64,000 bases of DNA from contig MNCI01002045.1 of the NCBI GenBank assembly GCA_015680685.1, forward strand, positions 81,234-145,233. The letters are read 5' to 3'. The translations under genes were made by a program, and so were the position numbers. Under the pieces are notes generated by a model. It had not been told where the DNA came from and searched no databases. It saw only the letters and a list, made by a program, of their open reading frames with translations. Below are positions 47,001 to 57,134 of the stretch, piece by piece (within the stretch, counting starts at the first letter, position 1; every line of letters begins with the position of its first letter). The stretch comes from Gnetum montanum. Taxonomy: Eukaryota > Streptophyta > Gnetopsida > Gnetales > Gnetaceae.

Positions 47001-47609
47001 GTGCCCAACAACTACGATGCCATCCTAAACTTTGACGGAGCATCCACCTCTCGAGGAGGAAGTGTAGCCGCTGTCATCACCTATCCCTCCGGGGAGATCT
47101 GACCCTTTGCCTATTGTTTCAACTTTCATTGTATGAACAACATAGCAAAGTACGAAGGTCTCCTTAGAGGCCTCGCGGTAGCACTGGCTTCAGATATCCC
47201 ACGGCTTGTAGTCAGAGGAGACTCGCAACTGGTCATAAATGAAGACACAGACGTCTATACATGCAAATCCCAGCACTTACAACCATACTGCGACTTGGCA
47301 AAACACCTAATGAGGCGATTCGAAAACATTGATGTGCAACACGTTTCTATAAATGATAACACCATCGCAGATGCGTTAGCCACATTAGCATTAAACATAT
47401 TGCCAGACATGTTCCATGCATTACCAAGCTCCGTAATCAATTGTGCCAAACCGATAACCGATACTCCCGACACGTTGCCAATCGCATCTGTTAGTACAAC
47501 ACACGTGGTAGAATGGTATGATGACATAAAAGAATACCTTCTACGCGGCGAAACACCACGACATCTAACATATGTACAGAAAGACGCCGTGCAGAAACGT
47601 TCTAAGTAA
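47001..47609 (+). pseudogene. Element C second (archaeal-type) RNase H
   Basis: The four catalytic positions are visible in order: D in LNFDGAST, E in AKYEGLLRGLAVA, D in VRGDSQLVI and D in NTIADALATLA. This is the aRH domain that defines the Tat lineage. A TGA at 47100-47102 lies between the first and second catalytic residues, and TAA at 47607-47609 precedes integrase, so this copy is broken. Confidence 0.8.
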
Positions 47610-47615
47610 TATACC

Positions 47616-48752
47616 TTGGTAGGGGACACACTGTGTCATCGATCCTACGAAGGCATATTACTAACATGTGTCAATAGTATTTATGCCCAAACCATTGTCG
47701 ATCATGTACATGGGGGACTATGTGGAGGACACATAGCACCAAAAGCCATGGCAACGAAAATCAGGCACTTAGGCTACTATTGGCCGCACATGGAATACGA
47801 CTGTCTCTCCAAAGTCAGAACATGCAATACTTGCCAAAAACACAACAATCTAATACATGTCCCGTCAAATAAGTTGCATACAGTGCAAATCACATGGCCC
47901 TTTCAAAAGTGGGGATTGGACCTTATCGGCCCAATAACACCCTCATCTTCTGCAGGGCATAGTTTCATCATAACCGCAACCGAATATTTTATGAAGTGGG
48001 TAGAAGTTGCTCCCCTTCGCAAAACCACATCTAAACATGTGTGCAATTTCATCCTCGAAAACATTGTAACCCGTTTTGACATCCCCTTGACAATCATCAT
48101 TGACAACGGGCCACAATTTAGCAGTGCCGAGACCAAAACCTTTTGTGAAAGCTTAGGGATCAAACACTCGTTTTCATCCCCTTACTATCCTCAGAGCAAT
48201 GGACAAGTGGAAGCAACAAATAAGACGATTATTGCAATACTTAAGAAAATGCTTACCCAAAGCAAGAGGAAGTGGCACGAACAATTGGTGTACGCATTGT
48301 GGGCATACCGTACTACGCACCGAACGTCGACAGGTAAGACACCATATAGTCTAGTTTACGATTCAGAAGCTATTTTACCTTTGGAACTGCAGGTACCATC
48401 ATTAAGGATAACACTCTTCGGACTCCTCGACGACGGGCAGAACAATGATCTACACATCGTTGATCTTGACTCGGTGGAGGAAGAACGCATGCGTGCCCTC
48501 GATCAGATCAAATGGTACCAAAAACAACAACGGCAACGACATCGGCATGACATCAACAAGCGCCCTATCAAAGTTGGCGACCTTGTGCTCAAAGCTGTTC
48601 GGGAACACCCAAACAAATTCTCAGCCAACTGGGAAGGGCCTTACTTGGTCATTAAAGCATTTGACAATGGAGTATTCAAACTAGCTGATATGGAAGGAAA
48701 CGAGCTTGCCAATCCAACCAATCATGTGTTCCTAAAACCGTTTTATGTTTGA
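47616..48752 (+). CDS. Element C integrase (open reading frame)
   Basis: 378 residues without a stop. The HHCC zinc-binding region is visible (DHVHGGLCGGH, then CNTCQKH). The catalytic triad is D in GLDLIGPI, D in IIIDNGPQFS and E in SNGQVEATNK. A C-terminal region follows with KVGDLVLKAV and NWEGPYLVIKAF, ending FLKPFYV. It would insert element cDNA into the genome. It is the only intact pol domain of C. Because the frame is fused to upstream stops, it could be made only through readthrough or an unusual start. It could be a chance survivor. Confidence 0.85.
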   Translation: MVGDTLCHRSYEGILLTCVNSIYAQTIVDHVHGGLCGGHIAPKAMATKIRHLGYYWPHMEYDCLSKVRTCNTCQKHNNLIHVPSNKLHTVQITWPFQKWGLDLIGPITPSSSAGHSFIITATEYFMKWVEVAPLRKTTSKHVCNFILENIVTRFDIPLTIIIDNGPQFSSAETKTFCESLGIKHSFSSPYYPQSNGQVEATNKTIIAILKKMLTQSKRKWHEQLVYALWAYRTTHRTSTGKTPYSLVYDSEAILPLELQVPSLRITLFGLLDDGQNNDLHIVDLDSVEEERMRALDQIKWYQKQQRQRHRHDINKRPIKVGDLVLKAVREHPNKFSANWEGPYLVIKAFDNGVFKLADMEGNELANPTNHVFLKPFYV

Positions 48753-48774
48753 GTACAAGCTCAGGTACGTGCAA

Positions 48775-49053
48775 GTCCTGGGATCACGACTATAAATTGA
48801 TACCACAGCTCATCCTGGAATCATGACGGTAAACTGATACCACAGAACAGTCCTGGGTTATGACTTAAAACTGACACCACAACTGTCCTGGAATCATGAC
48901 AATAAACTGATACCCCACAGTGTCCGCAATGACGATAAACTAGCATCCGTCCGGCATGACAGTAAACTGCCACCGTCACAACCATCAGAGTCCGCTAAGA
49001 CTATAAACTAGCTTGCCTCTGCATGGTCCGCTAAGACTATAAACTGGCACGTT
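48775..49053. repeat. Tandem array downstream of integrase (~8 copies, 28-40 bp)
   Basis: Units have the form TCCTGGAATCATGAC, two variable bases, TAAACTGATACCACA. Later copies shorten to GTCCGCTAAGACTATAAACT. It is related to the repeats flanking the antisense gene. Confidence 0.8.
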
Positions 49054-50087
49054 CATCTCCGGCTCTTCACTCCACAGCCACACTCATTCATCAGAATCAC
49101 CGCATCGTTCACCGGCACACAATCTCATCAACATCGCCAACATTCATACACAGTGCTCAGAATTCCCTCCAGTACTTTTGTTCCATCTGCAGCTGTTCAA
49201 ATCTAAGCTCGTTTATTCACCCAATGGTTTTCTTGTTTCCTTGGAGTTGTGTTTGCAGGATGATACCCCGAAGTTTTTGCACAAGAATGCACCTCATCGC
49301 AAGCAGCAAGATGGGATAATGTTCACAGCACACATGGCGGGACTAAATCAAACCATTCACTAGTACATTCCCATTCCCGGTATATTCACTATCTGTTTCC
49401 CAACCTCTAATACACCGAATACATTCAAAACTTTGAGCACACCGTTGCACACTGCAACACGTTACAGCAGTTGCAACACACGGCCTGGCACCTGAGCATG
49501 AGTACAAGATCAATGCAAATCTTCAAAAAAAAAGCGAGACCCTTGGCACTTCCCATATAAGCCCCCAGGCGGGAAGGCAGTTGTTTCAAAACCAAGTACT
49601 CATGTCCAAAACGGTCAAGAAGCATCTAGTTGCATGGCTTTGGCTCTCCGCCAACAGGTCCCCCCTAGACATTAAACACGGGCCCTGTTCCTCCAAAGAA
49701 TGTAACACATCATCCCATGGCTTTGGTCTTGCCAACAAGTTCTCTTGAACACTAACCAAGAGCCTTGTTCCGCCAAAGGACGCACATCGCATGTCTGAAT
49801 CCCGAGTCTGCTAAACCATGGCTATTGACAAGGACCAGCATGCCGCACACCCGAGCATCCCATCTCCTAGCATAATTCCTTGGGGAGTTACCAATCCCCA
49901 TAATCTCTTTCCTCCTACCAACTACAAATTTCACTTGTTCAAATCCCATGTACTACTGAACACGGTGCGATGACGTTTAGTCAAGTGGCAAAGAACAAAG
50001 TCTATATCAAGTTCCTTGTGGTGTTTTGCACTTCTTTGTCGATGCTTCTTGGGTCGATTCCTCCCAGCGTCAACAAAGAGGGGCCAA
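49054..50087 (+). other. Element C 3' non-coding region
   Basis: No gene. It contains a duplicated segment of about 67-69 bp (49633-49701 and 49716-49782; each begins CATGGCTTTGG, with GCCAACA inside and CCAAAG near the end). A purine-rich AAAGAGGGG (50075-50083), 4 bp before the 3' LTR, is a likely polypurine tract. Confidence 0.6.
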
Positions 50088-51251
50088 TAAAACACCACAA
50101 AATTTCGAGCTTGGTACTTCTCCAGCAAGAAGCAGGTCCCTAGGACCCATGGACAACCACGGCTACATTTGGTGTCACACATTGCAACTTTGGGATCAAA
50201 ACGCTTAGTTTTCACTAAGTAAGCATCATCAGCGTATACGCCCAGCATCATCAGCGTATACGCCCAGCGTATACGCCTAGCGTAGACATCCGACTTATAC
50301 GCCTGATGTACACGCCTCCACATGTACGCTCGATGGGTACGGTGAATGTTTACGCCCGACATGGAATCTCCAAAGATAGAATGAAGATAGCACCGAAGAG
50401 CAAGAATTGAAGCAAGTCGGCAACCATCAGCATACACGCCCGACGTATACGCCGAGTCATTGTCGGCATATACGCTCAGCGTGTACGCCCAGTGTCCATA
50501 GCATCTCCACCCAAGTTCACACACGCCCAGCACGTCCAGTGTATACGCCCAGCGTGTACGCCAGCCTGATGTAGCGTATATGCCCCGCGTATATGCCTAG
50601 CAAATATAATATGTCGTATATTTGTAAATTGTATGCACCCGGGCAACGTGCCACGTGTCTCCTAACCCGAGTCTAGCATAACAACCAGTATAAAAACCCT
50701 GATTTTCCACTTCAACATGGTCAGTTGGCAAACATCCCAGAGCATATGAGAGACATTTACGCTGCGCACCAGAGCTATAAACCCTCTTACGCTGGAACGC
50801 CCTGTACGCCATGCATACAGTCTCTACGCTCCGCCTACCGTGTGAACCAGTCGAGTCATCCCTGTATCCACCAGGGCTTTTCGTCCTCCTTGTGTTCATG
50901 ACAACTGTGTTAGACCAGTGCACTGTACTTTGACTCTGTAATACCATTGTTTAAAGTTTACGCTAATTTCTTGCACACTTTTCTGTTTACGCTCATTCAC
51001 ATTTACGCCCTGTTCACATCTGTTATGCTGTTTACGCTCTCGTTTACACCATTTACGCATAACCTAGCGTATAGCGCTTCGACATACGTTCGGGTAAATC
51101 CTTGTCTGATCTGCGTGCGAACCACCCAGGGTACTCTACCTTCGTGCATTCCAGCACGTCCTCAGGCGAAGGTAGGGTCTTCTGTGTGCATCCTGCGATC
51201 CCACGGTCTTTGTTTCCTTCCAGCCGAAGACCGACGATTTCAGGTGGTACA
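50088..51251 (+). repeat. Element C 3' LTR
   Basis: Starts TAAAACACC (TG mutated to TA) and ends GGTACA. It has three exact GCGTATACGC palindromes (50232, 50254, 50267), one more than the 5' copy, and a TATA box at 50689-50696. Confidence 0.9.
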
Positions 51252-51256
51252 CCATT
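51252..51256. repeat. Target-site duplication CCATT (right of element C)
   Basis: Exact copy of 33941-33945. Confidence 0.9.
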
Positions 51257-51332
51257 CCCATCAATAATTCCATACCTTCTCAATATTATTGTAAGGAACT
51301 CAAGGACGATTTTTTATTCAGTCATGGGGGTA
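51257..51332 (+). other. End of element F internal region with polypurine tract
   Basis: Continues F after the C insertion: CCATACCTTCTCAATATT, then a GTCATGGGGGTA polypurine tract immediately before the 3' LTR, as in B. Confidence 0.75.
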
Positions 51333-52269
51333 TGATGAAACGCGATATCACATGCACCGCGATATCGCGTACACGATATCACATTGTCCCCTGCAATATC
51401 GCGGTCTGTCGCCAAATCTATAAATAAGAGGCGGCACTCCCCTCATTTTCCATCTTAGGCTTAAAGTAGGAAAACTCTGGCAGTTTGATCACTCCAGAGC
51501 TAGAATATTTTCCATGTGCCCGCAGTAGGAGTCCCCAAGTGAATGGATCTTTATTCGAGCAGCTTTGTACCTGAACGTAAGTTGTGTACGGCAATAAAGA
51601 CGAGCTTTGTGAAGAAACCTTACAGTGTATGGAATAGGATTTATTACATGTTATTTATTACCTGCATTAGCGCGGCATGAGTATGACTTGATTACGAGCA
51701 TTGATGAATGTGTACGGCTAATCAAGGAATCGGCTACTCATTGCGATTAGTCTCTCTCACCCTCAACTCCTAGAATGCAGAATGAGTACGACTTGATTAC
51801 GAGCATCTACGGGTGTGTACGGCTAGTCAAGGAATCAGCTGCTCATTACGTTTAGGCTAGTTAAGTGCCTCAGTATGACCACTTCGAGCACATGCGTTAC
51901 GTGTGGTGATCTCAATAACGATTAGCATTTGGTAGCCATAGTTGCATAGTTCAGGGTGTGTACGGTAAGTTGGAATGGATGCTGACGCTAGTTAATTTAG
52001 ACTTAGTCCTTAGTTAAAGTTAGTTAGCTCTCTCAACCCTTCACCTTGATAGCATAGGAGAAAAACCATAAAAGATCATAAAAATCATATATCCCAAACT
52101 TACTTAACCATACACCGTGACAACAACAAGTAAGTCTGGGAAGACAACGAATGATTAACCCTAAGTGTGCCATGGGGCGTTTAAGCATTTAGTTTGCAGA
52201 GTTCGACCAAATCACGCGTGCTATGCTCGTTTCGTATGGTTGAGTGTAGGCGTACCTCGCCACTCATCA
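51333..52269 (+). repeat. Element F 3' LTR
   Basis: Starts TGATGAAACGCGATATC and ends CACTCATCA. It has a 12-bp palindrome CGCGATATCGCG (51358-51369) and a TATA box at 51419-51426. It is slightly shorter than the 5' copy, partly from loss of one TTATTTATTACCTG repeat. Confidence 0.9.
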
Positions 52270-52274
52270 GCATA
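52270..52274. repeat. Target-site duplication GCATA (right of element F)
   Basis: Pairs with ACATA at 27783-27787 with one mismatch. Confidence 0.6.
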
Positions 52275-53078
52275 CAATGAGACCACATAATTCATCCACT
52301 AATTTCCAACAATAAGGAGATTCTTACCATGGATATAATAACATCTTTTCTACAATAAAACTAAAATAAACCAATAATCATTATGTTTAGATGGAAAAGT
52401 GAAGAACCAAGTGAAAATAAAAAGGGTGTGACATCAAGGGTATTTGTGGATCCTCTAAGGTTACTACTATGAGTCTTATTATGTTGTTAATTTTTATTAT
52501 TTACTTGATTTCTAATGAAAAATGGAAACATGGTATAAAATAAGTGCTGCCTTCCCATGTCACTGAAAACACATGTTACCCATGCCTGAAAGTAGCCCTC
52601 TGGTTAGGTTGACATAGTAATAATATAATAAATACAATAATAAAAATGTGGCACTTATAGTAGGACTAAGTACTCCACTGGCATAACAAGACTATAGACC
52701 TTCAATTAGCCATCTACAGCAAATAGCAGAAACAATAAGTTGGGGTAGCAAGAAAGTCTCAAGCTTGTATAGACTTAGAGATAATCCCAACAAACCTATC
52801 ATATCCACAAGAACTGTGAGTGGTTAAGTATCTTTGCTAACGAGAAAGGATTATGACTACGAATAATAGATTTCAGGGAATATTACATCCTTTTAGGTGA
52901 TATTAGAGACTGGAGAAGAAGCCATCATAGCAGTAATGCAACATCAAGATATAGTAGAAGTAGTAGAAGTCATAATTGAACACATTAAAGAATCTTTTAA
53001 TATTTTCATTGAGTCATTGGCAAATATTACTAAAGCTAAAGATGTAGAAACCTTAGCTAGAACATCAACAACCTTTAT
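52275..53078 (+). mobile_element. Element I fragment: 3' region and start of extra ORF
   Basis: The first part has the GGGTGTGACATCAAGGG block (52425 on) found in the 3' regions of E and F, so this is plus-strand Athila-type sequence. From 52897 the frame VILETGEEAIIAVMQHQDI continues to the junction. It resembles a minus-strand frame of element D near 61500-61350 (EGEGATVLVMQHQGQEIV), so it is a piece of the same extra ORF in opposite orientation. Element D's LTR interrupts it at 53079. Confidence 0.5.
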
Positions 53079-53995
53079 CGATGAGCAATGAGGTACCCCT
53101 ATGCCCAACCATACGAATCACAAAGCATTCATGCATGATCTAGTCAAATTTTGTGAACTTTATCATTTCCGGTGCACTAGTTCTTTAGGAAGTGAATCTA
53201 GCCTTAAGGTCAATCATTGTTTTCCCAATTACACTTGTGACATTCATTGGTATGGTTAACTATAACTGAGGCATCCAATTTTTATCATTTTGTGTTTTAT
53301 AGTTTTGTGCTCAAAATGTGGATAAAAGGAATTTAATTAACTAATTTAAGTTAACTATTTAACTAACATTTAACTAATCCTAACATAAGCATCTCATCCC
53401 ACTTTCCATACACATCCTAAACCCACGTATTTGCTGCTAGGTGACCAAGCGCAAGCAATAACGTTGTTGGGATTACCAAGTGAATATGTGTTATGCTCAA
53501 AGTGGTTGTACTTATGTGTATAATCTATCCGGCTTAATTGCTTCATTAATGTAATAACTAGAAAATATTTAATAACTAATGAAAAATATTTAATAAATAA
53601 TTAAAAACATTGAATGCATAATTGAAATAGCTAGTTTATCCAAAGTGCTACAAGGTTTATTAGAAAGTTCATCTTTATTGCTACACACACTATCGAGCTT
53701 AGGTACAACAATGCTCGAATAAAGATCCGTACACTCAATGACTCTTGCTGCAGGCACTCAGGGAAAATTCTAACTTTCAAATGGAAAAATTGCAAGAGCT
53801 TCGCTACAACTACAATCTCTAATTTCCATAAATGCGGTTGCAAGTACATATTTATAGCTAAAAATCAACACTACATTAATGGGGCCTCATCTATGCATGG
53901 TAAGATGTGTCAACTAGGCCTCGTTGATGAGGCCTAGTCGATGAGGTCACGTCAAGGAGGCATCGTCGATGTAGCCAAATGAACATGACTCATCA
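53079..53995 (-). repeat. Element D 3' LTR (minus strand)
   Basis: On the minus strand it starts TGATGAGTCATG (53995 leftwards) and ends near 53079 with a mutated GCTCATCG end. Near the start is a GTCGA/GACGA-rich stretch, then a TATA-like TATAAATATG. It is preceded on the minus strand by the polypurine tract GTGGGAGTA (54004-53996), which makes it the 3' LTR of an element lying to the right. Confidence 0.8.
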
Positions 53996-54139
53996 TACTC
54001 CCACAACTAAATGAAAACTCATCCTCCAGTTCTTTTACAAAACTAGGAAGGTATGGGATTATTGATTGACTTTTCTTCAAATAAAACAAACTGATTGACT
54101 TGACAAAAAAATGGATTGCCTGAGTGTACGGATCCACAC

Positions 54140-54945
54140 ATTACAAAAAATGGTGATGTTCAGGACACAAAATTGAACACCATGTCACAACTCTTCAAAA
54201 CTAGACAACATGTTCCTTGATGGTGTAAAGCATGTTGAAGAAGATCAAATGGTCCTAAGCAGTGGTGGCTCTTGAGGCTTCGAGAGACCTTCACTAGCTT
54301 CATGCACAGGAAGTAGTTGAGGTGGCTACAACTGTCCTGCTGCTGCTGCAACTTTAGGAAGGAGGCGGAAAGCATCCAATAGTGCTTTCATTTTCTCCTC
54401 CTTACTTATAGGATCATGCATTGTCCATGCATCTTCGCCAATGTGAATTGGAATAGGCATATCCCAGGGAAATGGGATTGCTGAAAATAGCTCCTTAGCA
54501 TTGATGAACCAAACACCAAACTGTTTACATTCAATGTCAAACACCCTAACTATGTCTTTTAGCTCCTAGTGGTCATTTATTCATCTAGCTAGGTTCTCAA
54601 CGATTTATCATTGGTCCCTAAATCATGCTCTGAGAACTTTAAGTTCAACATTTGTAGTCTCAAACTTTTGCTTGGTGTCTTTGTGATGCTTGAACTCTAC
54701 CTCATATAACATATATGAGCTAGCCACTTGCTCCTTTAACTCTGACCATGGTTGTTTGGCAATCAGCATTTTCAAGTTTGCATATTGAAGATTGGCCAAC
54801 TCTATATACTCTATCATCTCCTCGATTTCCAACTCCTTTAAGTGAATCTCCGCTTTTTTGTACGCATCAATCCCATCAACGATGGGTTGCCATGTGTCTC
54901 TTCCCTATTGGAGTTGCTAGAGAGCTTCATTCATTTTCATCTTTG
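54140..54945 (-). pseudogene. Element D extra ORF, C-terminal part
   Basis: Minus-strand frames 54832-54623 (heptad-rich, IEEMIEYIELANLQYANLKM, likely coiled coil) and 54544-54326 (FGVWFINAKELFSAIPFPWD, then AWTMHDPISKEEKMKALLDAF). They continue across the E insertion from 60642. The layout resembles the later exons of C's antisense gene (coiled coil near the end). I recognise no enzymatic motif. Confidence 0.5.
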
Positions 54946-54950
54946 CCATC
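54946..54950. repeat. Target-site duplication CCATC (left of element E)
   Basis: CCATC precedes E's 5' LTR and recurs exactly at 60642-60646 after the 3' LTR. Confidence 0.9.
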
Positions 54951-55466
54951 TAATGAAGAGCTATATAGTCAATGCATCGACTAGGCTTCATATACGAGGC
55001 ATCGTATACGCAGTCGCGTCGACGCAACCCCATTGATGTAGCCTTCCTGCATTGACATGGCCCCATTTATGCAACTGCCTATCTCGGCCTATAAATAAGA
55101 GGGCCTTCCGCCTCATTTAGGCAATCTTTTGAGTAGTTGTAGCAAAGCCCTTGCATTTTGTTTCCGTAGGAGTTAGATTATTTTCCCAAGTGCATGCCCG
55201 CAGTGTGATGCTTGTAATTGCACAGCACCCTTATTCGAGTGTGACGTACTTGGACGTGCACATGACCAAAAATAAAAATCAAGATTACTTCATCATTGCA
55301 GCATTCACTTAGTTTTAATTGTTTAATTATTATTATTAATTGTTATTGTTATTTATTATTTTCTTAGTTAATATTTCTTTATCATCATTTACTATTCTTA
55401 TTGTTAAATGTGGAATGAGTACGACTTAATCACAAGCATTTAAGTGTGACTACTTGGTAACCCAGT
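54951..55466 (+). repeat. Element E 5' LTR (visible part)
   Basis: U3 with GTCGACG-type words, TATA box (TATAAATA) at 55090-55097 and a sequence matching the 3' LTR up to the gap at 55467. About 360 bp of LTR must be in the gap. Confidence 0.85.
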
Positions 55467-56462
55467 NNNNNNNNNNNNNNNNNNNNNNNNNNNNNNNNNN
55501 NNNNNNNNNNNNNNNNNNNNNNNNNNNNNNNNNNNNNNNNNNNNNNNNNNNNNNNNNNNNNNNNNNNNNNNNNNNNNNNNNNNNNNNNNNNNNNNNNNNN
55601 NNNNNNNNNNNNNNNNNNNNNNNNNNNNNNNNNNNNNNNNNNNNNNNNNNNNNNNNNNNNNNNNNNNNNNNNNNNNNNNNNNNNNNNNNNNNNNNNNNNN
55701 NNNNNNNNNNNNNNNNNNNNNNNNNNNNNNNNNNNNNNNNNNNNNNNNNNNNNNNNNNNNNNNNNNNNNNNNNNNNNNNNNNNNNNNNNNNNNNNNNNNN
55801 NNNNNNNNNNNNNNNNNNNNNNNNNNNNNNNNNNNNNNNNNNNNNNNNNNNNNNNNNNNNNNNNNNNNNNNNNNNNNNNNNNNNNNNNNNNNNNNNNNNN
55901 NNNNNNNNNNNNNNNNNNNNNNNNNNNNNNNNNNNNNNNNNNNNNNNNNNNNNNNNNNNNNNNNNNNNNNNNNNNNNNNNNNNNNNNNNNNNNNNNNNNN
56001 NNNNNNNNNNNNNNNNNNNNNNNNNNNNNNNNNNNNNNNNNNNNNNNNNNNNNNNNNNNNNNNNNNNNNNNNNNNNNNNNNNNNNNNNNNNNNNNNNNNN
56101 NNNNNNNNNNNNNNNNNNNNNNNNNNNNNNNNNNNNNNNNNNNNNNNNNNNNNNNNNNNNNNNNNNNNNNNNNNNNNNNNNNNNNNNNNNNNNNNNNNNN
56201 NNNNNNNNNNNNNNNNNNNNNNNNNNNNNNNNNNNNNNNNNNNNNNNNNNNNNNNNNNNNNNNNNNNNNNNNNNNNNNNNNNNNNNNNNNNNNNNNNNNN
56301 NNNNNNNNNNNNNNNNNNNNNNNNNNNNNNNNNNNNNNNNNNNNNNNNNNNNNNNNNNNNNNNNNNNNNNNNNNNNNNNNNNNNNNNNNNNNNNNNNNNN
56401 NNNNNNNNNNNNNNNNNNNNNNNNNNNNNNNNNNNNNNNNNNNNNNNNNNNNNNNNNNNNNN
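55467..56462. other. Assembly gap (996 N)
   Basis: Hides the end of E's 5' LTR, the primer-binding site and the start of gag. Its true length is unknown. Confidence 1.
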
Positions 56463-57110
56463 ATTGATAACGGGTGACAAAAACTTAAGCTCTTTCCTAT
56501 GACACTCATTGGCCAAGAAAAAGTATGGTATAAATCATTAAAATCAAATTCAATATGACGTTGGTCAACAATGGTAGAAGTCTTTAACAAAAAATATCAA
56601 ACCTACGCAAGAGTGTCAACCTTGAGGAAACAAATCCAAGGATGGAAACAAGCACAACATGAACCCTTGGACATGGCCTTAGAAAGATATCATGCACTGT
56701 TAAACAACTGTCCAGGCCATGGGTTTTCCGAGGAAAGGCTAATCTACCATATCATGGATGGGCTTCATAATGAAACAAGAGAAACCTTAGGGATGTATGC
56801 CCAAGGACAACTATATGAACTACGAATCCATCAAGTCCAAGAGCTTATTAATCAGGTAGCAAAAGAAGAAGGAGAATTGACTAGATGGGAGAGTGTTGAA
56901 AAAAATCAATGGGACCAAAATCTCAACTTAACAAAGGTCCATGCTCATAAAAAGGAGAAATCAACCAATCACAAGGAGAAAGAATCATCTTTTCCAATAC
57001 AACAAACATTAGAGGAAGTCGAGGCAAAGATCAATAAGATGTTGGAATGGACGTATCAAAAGTGTGGAGAATTTATCAACAATATTGGAGATAGAGTTTT
57101 GACAACCTAA
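56463..57110 (+). pseudogene. Element E gag core (5' part in gap)
   Basis: The frame is open from 56571 (FNKKYQTYARVSTLRKQIQGW) to TAA at 57108-57110. It aligns with F gag (FNEKYQTYSKVSNLRKQIQGW) through IMDGLHNETRETLGMYAQGQ. The sequence at 56463-56570 also aligns with F but carries a TGA near 56558. The C-terminal half is basic and then helical (EEVEAKINKMLEWTYQKCGE). Confidence 0.8.
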
Positions 57111-57134
57111 GAAGTAGGACAAAACATTAGACAA

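Larger units (their letters stand above)
33946..51251 (+). mobile_element. Element C: Tat/Ogre-like LTR retrotransposon with an antisense gene
   Basis: A 17.3-kb element. LTRs are 33946-35074 and 50088-51251. On the plus strand it encodes Gag, protease, RT, RNase H, a second RNase H and integrase. A second RNase H after the first is the hallmark of the Tat lineage. A long interval between protease and RT is typical of Ogre-type elements, where it contains an intron. Here that interval holds an antisense multi-exon gene. Stops break most of the polyprotein but not integrase. The ends start TG (5') or TA (3', mutated) and finish TACA, with exact CCATT duplications. The LTRs sampled by eye differ by about 2-4%, mostly transitions, so C is the youngest of the C/F/I stack. 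Confidence 0.93.
27788..52269 (+). mobile_element. Element F: Athila-type element lacking RT-RH-INT, split by element C
   Basis: LTRs at 27788-28734 (947 bp) and 51333-52269 (937 bp) share TGATGA(G/A)ACGCGATATC...CACTCATCA ends. Between them lie a tRNA-Asp-like primer site, gag, a protease remnant and a 3' non-coding region, but no RT, RNase H or integrase: the protease frame passes directly into the block that follows integrase in B. Element C is inserted at 33941-33945. Without C, F is about 7.2 kb. F could have moved only with enzymes from a relative. Confidence 0.85.
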
